A DNA stretch of 64,000 nt from Mycobacterium scrofulaceum (GTDB lineage: Bacteria; Actinomycetota; Actinomycetes; Mycobacteriales; Mycobacteriaceae): contig NZ_LZJW01000002.1 of assembly GCF_001667885.1 (NCBI RefSeq), forward strand, positions 1 through 64,000, read 5' to 3'. The notes under the pieces are model-generated. The model saw only the letters and a list, made by a program, of their open reading frames with translations, made no database searches and was not told the DNA's origin. Shown here one piece after another: positions 54,595 through 64,000 of this stretch; position 1 is the first letter of the stretch, and each line of letters begins with the position of its first letter. The translations under genes were made by a program, and so were the position numbers.

Positions 54595-55743
54595 TCAAGA
54601 CCCGGTGGGCGCCAGCGGGCCTCCGGTGTAGCGGGTGAGCACGGGGCCCAGGATCGCCATGATGAACACGTACGACGTCGCCAGCGCGGCGACCGCGGGG
54701 ATCGACGTGCCGGCCAATCCGATGATGATCAGCGAGAATTCGCCCCGGGCGATGAGTGCGGTGCCCGCGCGCAGCTGCCCGCGCCGCGCCACCCCGTCGC
54801 GCCGGGCGGCGAAGATCCCGGTGGCCACCTTGGTCGCCGCGGTCACCGCGGCCAGTATCAGCGCCGCCGGAAGCATCGGGATCAGCGCGTGCGGGTCGAC
54901 CGAAAAGCCGATCCCCAGGAAGAAGATCGCGGCGAACAGGTCGCGCAGCGGGCCCAGCACCCGGCGCGCGCGTTCGGCCGTCTCGCCGGTCAGCGTCAGC
55001 CCGACCAGGAACGCGCCCACGGCGGCGGACGCGTGCAAAGACTCGGCCGCCGCCGCCACGATCAGGGTGATGCCGAGCACCCGCAGCAGCAACTGTTCGG
55101 AGTCGGGGTGTTCGACCAGCCGGCCGACGTGATGGCCCCAGCGGAAGGACGCGGCGAACGCCGCCAGCAGCGCGGCCACCGCCACCACCATGCCGCCGAC
55201 GGCGTGCAGCCACCCGCCGCCGGCCGCCAGCACCGCGAACAGCGGCAGATAGGCCGCCATCGCGAAGTCTTCGAGCACCAGCACGGACAGCACCGCCGGC
55301 GTCTCCCGGTTACCGAGGCGGTGCAGATCCTCCAGCAGCCGGGCGATGACTCCCGAGGAGGAGATGTAGGTGACGCCGGCCAGGCACAGGATCGCCACGC
55401 CGTTCAGTCCGAGCAGCCAGCCCGCCACCGCGCCGGGCGCCGCGTTGAGCACGATGTCCACGCCCGCCGACGGCAGGTGGTGGCGCATGCTGGTGGCGAA
55501 CTCGGCCGCGGAGAACTCCAGGCCCAGGGTCAGCAGCAGCAGCACGACGCCGATGGGCGCGCTGGTCGTGATGAACTGGCCACCCGCGTCCAGCGGCAGG
55601 ATCCCGCCCTTGCCCAGGGACAGGCCCGCGAGCAGGTAGACCGGTATCGGCGACAACGCGAATCGGCGTGCGATAGCGCCCAATACGGCCAGCGTCGCCA
55701 GGAGGGCGCCGAGCTGTAGCAGCAGCGCCCACGAAACCTGCAC
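54595..55743 (-). CDS. kefB: KefB-type cation/proton antiporter
   Basis: A 382-residue membrane protein with about 11-12 transmembrane helices of the CPA2 family, corresponding to Rv3236c. Typical segments are YLLAGLSLGKGGILPL, LEFSAAEFATSMRHHL and AVGAFLVGLTLTGETAER. The C-terminal RCK domain is missing here and is encoded by the next gene upstream in the same operon, 4 bases away. It should exchange potassium for protons. No glutathione-type regulator is present. Confidence 0.92.
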   Translation of the reverse strand: MQVSWALLLQLGALLATLAVLGAIARRFALSPIPVYLLAGLSLGKGGILPLDAGGQFITTSAPIGVVLLLLTLGLEFSAAEFATSMRHHLPSAGVDIVLNAAPGAVAGWLLGLNGVAILCLAGVTYISSSGVIARLLEDLHRLGNRETPAVLSVLVLEDFAMAAYLPLFAVLAAGGGWLHAVGGMVVAVAALLAAFAASFRWGHHVGRLVEHPDSEQLLLRVLGITLIVAAAAESLHASAAVGAFLVGLTLTGETAERARRVLGPLRDLFAAIFFLGIGFSVDPHALIPMLPAALILAAVTAATKVATGIFAARRDGVARRGQLRAGTALIARGEFSLIIIGLAGTSIPAVAALATSYVFIMAILGPVLTRYTGGPLAPTGS

Positions 55744-55747
55744 CGGC

Positions 55748-56230
55748 TCAGCCCTTGTCGATTATCTGCTCGACAGCGGCGATGCCGTCATGGGTTCCGA
55801 TGACGATCAAAACGTCTCGGGCATAAAGCATTTCGGACGGGCCGGGCGAGGCGAGCACCTCCTCGTTGCGCACGATCGCGACGATGGAGGCGCCGGTCCG
55901 GGTGCGGGCGCGGGTGTCGCCCAAGGGGTGGTCCACGAAGGGGCTGTTGGCAAGGATGTGGACCTGCCCGGTCTCGAGTCCCGGGATTTCCCGGGCCAGC
56001 TCGGTGAACCGCTCCGCGATCCGGGGCGCCCCCAGGATCTGGGCCACCGCCTCGGCCTCTTCGTCGCTGAGGTGCAGGAGCGGCCGGGCCTCGTCGGGAT
56101 CCTCCCGGGCGTACACGACGACCTCGAAGTCGCCGCTTCGCCGTGCGATGATGCCGATGCGGTCGCCCTTGTGATCGGTGAATTCGTAGCGAAGGCCGAC
56201 GCCCGGCAGCAGCACCTCCTTGACATCCAT
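55748..56230 (-). CDS. TrkA-C (RCK_C) regulatory subunit
   Basis: A 160-residue soluble protein. The N-terminal 75 residues form an unknown ligand-binding domain, and residues 85-158 form a TrkA_C domain (VAIVRNEEVLASPGPSEML, DVLIVIGTHDG). Such domains regulate potassium channels and transporters; it corresponds to Rv3237c. It lies directly upstream of kefB, so it should be its regulatory subunit. Together they form a two-gene antiporter system. Confidence 0.88.
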   Translation of the reverse strand: MDVKEVLLPGVGLRYEFTDHKGDRIGIIARRSGDFEVVVYAREDPDEARPLLHLSDEEAEAVAQILGAPRIAERFTELAREIPGLETGQVHILANSPFVDHPLGDTRARTRTGASIVAIVRNEEVLASPGPSEMLYARDVLIVIGTHDGIAAVEQIIDKG

Positions 56231-56302
56231 ACCGTCAATCCTGACAGGTGGGACGAAGGTGTCGGCACCGGATCGCCGACCTCCTACGGAACTGCTAGAG
56301 AA

Positions 56303-57058
56303 TCAGCCCTGCCGCGCCATCCCCGCCGCGCGGCGGCGCGGAATCGGCACCAGCATCGACACCTCGCGGCGGTAATCGAGGTATTGGTGGCCCAGCGACG
56401 CGACCAGGTCGCGCTCCTCCAGCTGGGTGGCGACCAGGATGTAGAGCGTCATGCCGATCGAGAACAACAGATGCCCGGCCGTCATGACGGGCGCGGCCCA
56501 GAACGCGATGCCCATCCCGAGCATCAGGGGGTGACGCACCACGCGGTAGAGGAGCCGGACGCGGAATTCGACGTTCGTGTAAGGCTGTTGGCGCGACGCC
56601 AGGTACACCTGCCGAAGCCCGAACAGGTCGAAGTGGTTGATCAGGAACGTCGCCAGCAACGCGATCGCCCAGCCGAGCCAGAACAGCGCCCACAGCACCG
56701 CGCGGGCGGCCGGCATCCGCACATCCCAGATGACCGTCGGCATTGTCCGCCATTGCCAATACAGCACGGCCAGCACGACGCTCGAGAACACCACGTAGGT
56801 GCTGCGCTCGATCGACGACGGCACGAAACGTGCCCACCACCGCTTGAAGGCGGGCCGGGCCATCACGCTGTGCTGCACCCCGAACAGGGCGACCAACGCC
56901 GCGTTGATCGGCACCGCCTCGGCGATCGGCGCGGCAAGCCCACGATCGACGCTTCGGGGCACCGCGAAATTGCCCACGAAACCGATGAGATACAGGAAGG
57001 CCGCGAGGAAGAGCAGATACGCCGCGGCGCCGTAACCAAGCGTCAGATATCGCTTCAT
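56303..57058 (-). CDS. mddA: MddA-like methanethiol S-methyltransferase
   Basis: A 251-residue membrane protein with about five helices. It contains the isoprenylcysteine methyltransferase-like signature RVVRHPLMLGMGIAFWAAP and ATQLEERDLVASLGHQYLDY. It corresponds to Rv3238c. I recall that homologues (MddA) methylate methanethiol to dimethyl sulfide, though NnrU-like proteins share this fold. The ATG at 57058 gives MKRYLTLGYGAAAYLL. It is likely monocistronic. Confidence 0.8.
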   Translation of the reverse strand: MKRYLTLGYGAAAYLLFLAAFLYLIGFVGNFAVPRSVDRGLAAPIAEAVPINAALVALFGVQHSVMARPAFKRWWARFVPSSIERSTYVVFSSVVLAVLYWQWRTMPTVIWDVRMPAARAVLWALFWLGWAIALLATFLINHFDLFGLRQVYLASRQQPYTNVEFRVRLLYRVVRHPLMLGMGIAFWAAPVMTAGHLLFSIGMTLYILVATQLEERDLVASLGHQYLDYRREVSMLVPIPRRRAAGMARQG

Positions 57059-57127
57059 GGGCTAAGTGTCCGTCGGCCAGGCACGTTCGGATATAGGTCG
57101 TTTGCCTCATCTTTGCCGGGCGGGGCA

Positions 57128-58687
57128 CTAGGTATTTTTGACCAGTCCGTTGCGCAGCGCGTACATGCTGGCGCCGATGCGGTTCGATACGCCGATCTTG
57201 GCGTAGGTGCGCTCGACGTGGTTGCGGGCGGTCTTCTCGCTGATCACCAGCGACGCCGCGATGTCCTTATTGGAGGCGCCGCGCGCGACCAGGCAGAGCA
57301 CTTCGATCTCCCTGGGGGTCAATCCGTCCGGCCGCACCTTGGGCCGCTGCGCGGGTTGACCCGCCGCGTGCAGCACCGCTTCGACGGCGACCGATTCGAG
57401 TTCGCCGGCGTGCGCCCGGGCGCGCAGCCGCCGAGCCGCCGCGTCCGGGGACATCTGGTCGCGATACGGCCTGGGCTCGCAGGCGGACTGGTAGCAGACC
57501 GCGGCCGCCAGGATGCGGTCCGGCAGCCCGAGCGCGGACCCGGCGAGACCGCGCGGATATCCCGAACCGTCCAGGCATTCATGGTGATTGCCCGCGACCT
57601 CCGCGAGCTGCCGCAGGCCCGGCACCTGGTTGAGGATGCGCACGGTCAGATACGGGTGCAGCCGGACGCGTTCGAATTCCGAGGCCGTCAGCGGCCCTTC
57701 CCGCGACCAGATCTGGTTCGACACGCCAATGCGGCCGAGGTCGTGGACGTGACCCGCGCGTCGGGTCAGCGCCACCGCGTCGGCGTCGACCCCCGCGGCG
57801 CGCGCGGCCACCTCGGCGAGCCGGGCCACCGCGCGCGAATGCCCAAGGGTGAAAGGGCATTTCAGGTCGACGAAGTCGCCGAGGGCAACGAGCAGGGTGT
57901 CCAGCGATTGGTCGTCGAGCCGCTCATGCCGGTCGGGCGCGGCGGCCAGTGCGGCGGCCCACGCGTCGCCGGCCGGCGGGCCGGCCAGGATGTCCTCGCC
58001 GTGGCGCAGGAAGGCGTCGGCGACCTGCGGGTCGAACTGGCCGCCGCGCCGGTCGCGCACCATGGCCTCGGCCCCCGCGAGACCGTAGGTGCGATGGTGC
58101 ACCTCGACCATGTCGGCCAGCTGAGCGATCCGCATCTGGATCGGGATCTCGTCGCCCCTGGCGCCGGCGGGCAGCCCGCCGCCGTCGTAACGCTCGAACG
58201 CGAACGCCACCGCCGCCTGCACGTGGGGGCCCAGGCCCATTCGGTCGGCCAAGACGGCCGCGGAGGTGCAATGCGAGTGGATCAGGCGGGAGATGTGGCC
58301 GCGTGCGTTGGCGAAAAGCGTTGCCATGACGCTCAATCGGTGCGCCAGCGGCTGGCCCCGACCCACGTTGCCGGCCAGGAACCGCAGATAGGGCAGCCCG
58401 GACCAGTCCACGAGGTACGAGTCGTGGCGCACGGCGATGTCGTCGCCGAACCACCGCGCGTATTCGTGGGAGTCGGCGTGACAGCCGATCCACATGATCA
58501 GGGTCGTGTAGTACGTGCAGTCCCGCTCGCTGGTGTCGAGCCCCAGCCGGTCGGCAAGCCTGGTCGCGATCAGCGCCGCCCGCAGCATGTGCTCGGCGGG
58601 CTGGCCCAGGCCGAGGTCGATCGCCACCGACAGCGCCGCCAGCAGCTCCGCCCGGGTCGGCAGTTCGGGCTCCGACATGGGCCTCAT
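57128..58687 (-). CDS. HD-GYP-like protein with LuxR-type DNA-binding domain
   Basis: A 519-residue protein with three parts. The N-terminal half has a first HD-like domain (residues 30-260). The middle HD-GYP-like segment has GHVHDLGRIGVSNQIW and NHHECLDGSGYPRGLAG (H...D, HH and GYP-like GYPRG). The C-terminal 65 residues are LuxR-type: GLTPREIEVLCLVARGASNK then ISEKTARNHVERTYAKIGVS. Linking an HD-GYP-like catalytic domain to DNA binding suggests that second-messenger turnover or sensing controls transcription. It is not in M. tuberculosis at this place. Confidence 0.85.
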   Translation of the reverse strand: MRPMSEPELPTRAELLAALSVAIDLGLGQPAEHMLRAALIATRLADRLGLDTSERDCTYYTTLIMWIGCHADSHEYARWFGDDIAVRHDSYLVDWSGLPYLRFLAGNVGRGQPLAHRLSVMATLFANARGHISRLIHSHCTSAAVLADRMGLGPHVQAAVAFAFERYDGGGLPAGARGDEIPIQMRIAQLADMVEVHHRTYGLAGAEAMVRDRRGGQFDPQVADAFLRHGEDILAGPPAGDAWAAALAAAPDRHERLDDQSLDTLLVALGDFVDLKCPFTLGHSRAVARLAEVAARAAGVDADAVALTRRAGHVHDLGRIGVSNQIWSREGPLTASEFERVRLHPYLTVRILNQVPGLRQLAEVAGNHHECLDGSGYPRGLAGSALGLPDRILAAAVCYQSACEPRPYRDQMSPDAAARRLRARAHAGELESVAVEAVLHAAGQPAQRPKVRPDGLTPREIEVLCLVARGASNKDIAASLVISEKTARNHVERTYAKIGVSNRIGASMYALRNGLVKNT

Positions 58688-58711
58688 TGTGCCCAGCTCA
58701 TCGGTCCGCGG

Positions 58712-59458
58712 TCAGCCGATTGGCACAGTGCGCCCGACGGCCTGATGGCGGCCGGCGTCGAAGGTGTCGAAGTGGCCCGAGCCCACCACGAACAGGCCGC
58801 GCTGCGGCGGCCGGAAGCCGGCCAGCCGGGGTTGGTGCGGCAGCGGGCCGACCGGCCCGAGGTCCACCTCGCGCCAGGCCGCCCGCGAATGGGCCACCGC
58901 CCACACCCGTGCCGGGGCGATCATGAATCGCTGCCCGTTGGGCGCGGTGCCGGAGAGGCGGACCCGGCCGGCCCGCAGGGTCGGGCCCGCGGCCCGGCCC
59001 AGGGCGGCCAGCACCGCGCGATTGGTCCACGCCCGCGCCGGCAGCCGCCCGCCGACCGCGCTCATCAGTCGCGTGGACCCGGTGGTGCCGATATCGATGT
59101 GCCAGGCGAGCAACCCCGGGATCTCGACGAACAGCGACCAGGGGGTGACCCAGGCGACGTCGATGTCGCACTGCACCGCATCGTTGGGGGTCGCCGAGCT
59201 GAAGAAGCGGGCGCAGCTCTGCGGGCCCGGCGTCGTCGCGTAGAAGGTCCACGCGCCGTCGGGGTCGCGGTGCCACACCGACCGGTAGCCGGGCGAGAAC
59301 GACGTCGCCGGAAAGACCCGCAGCGCCAAGTAATGCCCGCTGGCGAACGGAAGACCCATCACGCCGAAGCCGACGAATCGTTCGTCGTCGCCGGATGGCA
59401 GGCGGGGGTTCTGCAGGACCGCCGTGGCGGCGGCCAAGGGAGTGTTCGAGGTGATCAT
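58712..59458 (-). CDS. conserved hypothetical protein, 248 aa
   Basis: A 248-residue soluble protein (start MITSNTPLAAATAVL at 59458). I recognise no family, though GHYLALRVFPATSFSPGYRS and WHRDPDGAWTFYAT look like a lipocalin- or acetoacetate decarboxylase-like beta structure. It lies 24 bases upstream of the HD-GYP gene on the same strand and may share a transcript with it. No membrane segment is visible. Confidence 0.65.
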   Translation of the reverse strand: MITSNTPLAAATAVLQNPRLPSGDDERFVGFGVMGLPFASGHYLALRVFPATSFSPGYRSVWHRDPDGAWTFYATTPGPQSCARFFSSATPNDAVQCDIDVAWVTPWSLFVEIPGLLAWHIDIGTTGSTRLMSAVGGRLPARAWTNRAVLAALGRAAGPTLRAGRVRLSGTAPNGQRFMIAPARVWAVAHSRAAWREVDLGPVGPLPHQPRLAGFRPPQRGLFVVGSGHFDTFDAGRHQAVGRTVPIG

Positions 59459-59518
59459 GCGTCGATCGTCGGCGCCCGCGGTGCCCCGACGCATGGGGCG
59501 GCTGCCTCAAATCCTCGG

Positions 59519-59578
59519 GCCGAGTGTGAAGCTAGGCGCACACTCGACGCCGAGTGTGAAGCTAAGCGCACACTCGGC
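59519..59578. repeat. two tandem 30-bp hairpins
   Basis: Two 30-base units at 59519-59548 and 59549-59578. Each holds CGAGTGTG and its perfect reverse complement CACACTCG around a 10-base loop (AAGCTAGGCG or AAGCTAAGCG). It lies between the end of secA1 and the start of the 248-aa gene on the same strand, so it probably terminates secA1 transcription. Two copies and the loop difference suggest recent duplication. Confidence 0.85.
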
Positions 59579-59632
59579 GCGAAGGCGCGAAGCCGCGGAG
59601 GGGCGGCGCGAAGGGGCGGAGGCGAAGCCGAC

Positions 59633-62458
<2,826 letters not shown>

Positions 62459-62595
62459 AGCTATGTCCCCTGTTGGTTAGGAGTTTCTTCTCTTGAAGCG
62501 ACTCCCATCGTAGGTGACGACGGCGCGATGGCCGCCGACGCGGCGATCGCAAGCGCGGCACCGCCGGGCGCGGCGGGCCGCCGCCGGACAACCCG

Positions 62596-63279
62596 TCAGG
62601 ACAGCCGGATCAGCCCGTAGTCGTAGGCGTGCCGGCGGTAGACCACGCAGGGCCGCTCGGTCTGCTTGTCGTGGAAGAGGAAGAAGTCGTGCCCGACGAG
62701 CTCCATCTCGTACAGCGCGTCGTCGACCGTCATCGGCCTGGCCGGATGCTCCTTGGTCCGTACGATCCGGCCGGGCTCGTGGTCCGTGTCGGCGCCGTCG
62801 TGCTCGGCCGGCGGCTCGGGCAGGCGTTCCTGCGGCGCCGGTGGCACGACCGCGGTGGCGGCGGCCAGCGACACCGGCGTCTTGTCGCCGTAGTGGACCT
62901 TGCGCCGATCCTTGACACGGCGCAGCCGGTTCTCCAGCTTGTCGACCGCGGACTCGAACGCCGCATAGAAACTGTCGGCGCAGGCCTCCGCCCGGCTTAC
63001 CGGCCCGCGGCCGCGGGCGGTGATCTCGACGCGTTGACACGATTTGCGCTGCCGCCGGTTGGGCGCGTGTTTGAGCTCGACATCGAACAGATAGATGGAG
63101 CGATCGAACCGCTCGAGGCGGGCGAGTTTTTGGGAGACGTACACCCGGTAGTGGTCGGGGATTTCTACGTTGCGGCCCTTGAAGACGACTTCGGCAGTGG
63201 TCATCGGTTGAACTTGGCCGTCGGTTTGCGTCGGCGGTTGGTCGAGAATCTGACCGGAATCCACGGATAGCCTTGACAT
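62596..63279 (-). CDS. hpf: long-form ribosome hibernation factor (HPF)
   Basis: A 227-residue long HPF. The N-terminal S30AE domain (VVFKGRNVEIPDHYRVYV, FDVELKHAPNRRQRKSC) is joined by a linker to a C-terminal dimerisation domain (MTVDDALYEMELVGHDFFLF, VVYRRHAYDYGLI). The long form lets two 70S ribosomes dimerise; mycobacteria, however, mostly form inactive monosomes. The ATG at 63279 is the preferred start; TTG at 63288 and ATG at 63204 are alternatives. It corresponds to Rv3241c. Confidence 0.92.
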   Translation of the reverse strand: MSRLSVDSGQILDQPPTQTDGQVQPMTTAEVVFKGRNVEIPDHYRVYVSQKLARLERFDRSIYLFDVELKHAPNRRQRKSCQRVEITARGRGPVSRAEACADSFYAAFESAVDKLENRLRRVKDRRKVHYGDKTPVSLAAATAVVPPAPQERLPEPPAEHDGADTDHEPGRIVRTKEHPARPMTVDDALYEMELVGHDFFLFHDKQTERPCVVYRRHAYDYGLIRLS

Positions 63280-63584
63280 ACGTGACAACTCGTTTCTCTT
63301 TCACGTCGCACGCGCCCTGCGTGCCCGGCTTGCTGACGCGCCGACGAGGTGGGGAGAGCGGGTCTTTCACCTAGATCACCGCTGCAGGCTGCTCGCCGAT
63401 GCAAGGTGTCGAATACTCACCCCTTCCCGCGAGTGGGGTCTCAACCTGGGAATGTCGCAACCAGTGAGTCAGACCAGTGAGTCGATTAACGTTGTTCTCG
63501 ACGTTAGCTCTTGTTCGCCTCGCCATGCCACTGATTTCGTGGAGCTGTTGCGAGTTCTTCACATACTCTTGGCGGTCGCACAGC
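63280..63584. other. intergenic region between comF and hpf
   Basis: A 305-base spacer with both flanking genes leftward. It must hold the hpf promoter. It is less GC-rich around 63480-63560 than elsewhere. I found no hairpin, repeat or small gene with a good ribosome site; short open frames here look random. Confidence 0.5.
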
Positions 63585-64000
63585 TCATGCGGCCGCGACC
63601 GTCAGCACCGCGGTCACCCGAACCCCCGCCGCCCGCAGCACCCGCACCGACTCGCGGGCCGTGGCCCCGGTGGTGACGACGTCGTCCACGATCAAAACCT
63701 CGGTGCGCGGCGGCGTCCGCCGCAGCAGCACCCGGCCCGCGATGTTGCGTTCGCGGGCGGTGGTGCCCAGGCCCACCGAGTCGCGAACCAGCGCCCTCAT
63801 CCGCAACGCCGGGGCGACGGCGATCGCGGGGTGGCCGGCCACCGCCGCGCGCGCAAGCCGGGTGACCGGGTCGCCGCCGCGGCGGCGCGCCGCCGAGCGG
63901 CGGGTCGGGGCGGGGACGACGGTCAGCGGGACATCGACGATGCCCCAGGACAGCAGCCGGTGCACGCCGATGGCCAGCGCACCCGCCAGCGGCCCGACCA
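63585..64000 (-). CDS. comF: ComF-family phosphoribosyltransferase, partial
   Basis: The C-terminal 138 residues of a ComF-like protein; its N-terminal part, where a zinc ribbon would be, lies beyond the right edge. The phosphoribosyl-pyrophosphate-binding loop VLIVDDVVTTGATARES is near the end. Homologues serve DNA uptake in competent bacteria, but mycobacteria are not known to be naturally competent, so the role is open. It corresponds to Rv3242c. The frame is open through to base 64000. Confidence 0.9.
   Translation of the reverse strand, partial: VGPLAGALAIGVHRLLSWGIVDVPLTVVPAPTRRSAARRRGGDPVTRLARAAVAGHPAIAVAPALRMRALVRDSVGLGTTARERNIAGRVLLRRTPPRTEVLIVDDVVTTGATARESVRVLRAAGVRVTAVLTVAAA

Noticed and set aside
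59519..59578. CRISPR or attachment site
   Set aside because: Only two adjacent palindromic units with no spacer; better explained as a terminator-like repeat.

Overview
The window comes from a slow-grower-like Mycobacterium. GC is high, and the gene order follows the M. tuberculosis block Rv3202c to Rv3242c almost gene for gene: adnA, lipV, moeZ, TetR/TB9.4, rhlE, gpm2-entC, whiB1, pdtaS, TB7.3, rshA-sigH, aroA-rsgA, desA3 with its reductase, ppk2, tgs3, kefB, secA1, hpf, comF. Lineage markers include whiB1 with its CRP-type site, the 24-residue ribosomal protein bL37 and an F420-type Ddn-like oxidoreductase. The species cannot be fixed from sequence alone; a member of the M. avium complex or a relative is plausible.

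Layout. 1-20.9 kb is conserved core: DNA repair (AdnA, an alkyltransferase-like protein), sulfur transfer (MoeZ), RNA helicase, isochorismate synthase, WhiB1, the PdtaS sensor kinase and the SigH/RshA oxidative-stress switch. At 21.4-26.8 kb lies an accessory polyhydroxyalkanoate locus (acyl-CoA ligase, PhaC, PhaZ, with a divergent PucR-type regulator) between core genes. 27.9-30.9 kb returns to core with SRAP, aroA and rsgA. At 31-47 kb is an accessory block that starts with an HxlR regulator and a divergent thiolase and ends with a Baeyer-Villiger-type monooxygenase. 47-64 kb is core again: desA3 and its reductase, ppk2, tgs3, the kefB antiporter, secA1, hpf and the 5' part of comF.

The standout is a roughly 10.1 kb composite island (about 32473-42587) inserted in the thiolase gene. 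A large serine integrase sits just inside its right end. Copies of the thiolase 3' end recur: one completes the thiolase reading frame (T1), one is intact but headless (T2, 33574-33807), one is decayed (T3, 35591-35777), one is a 57-bp scrap (T4, 36939-36995), and one abuts the downstream operon (T5, 42581-42787). Between successive tails sit single-gene modules: an unknown protein, a RibD-like deaminase fusion, an Mrr-like endonuclease, and then the integrase module with a large PD-(D/E)XK-like protein. T1-T3 share a sequence variant that T5 lacks. I read this as an SCC-like composite island at a thiolase gene, in which each cassette carries a replacement gene tail holding two of the three thiolase active-site residues. 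The cargo looks like candidate phage defence.

Other points: perfect palindromes upstream of desA3 with related half-sites upstream of its reductase gene, tandem hairpin arrays between convergent genes, and an altered HHxxxDG motif in the WS/DGAT-type acyltransferase.
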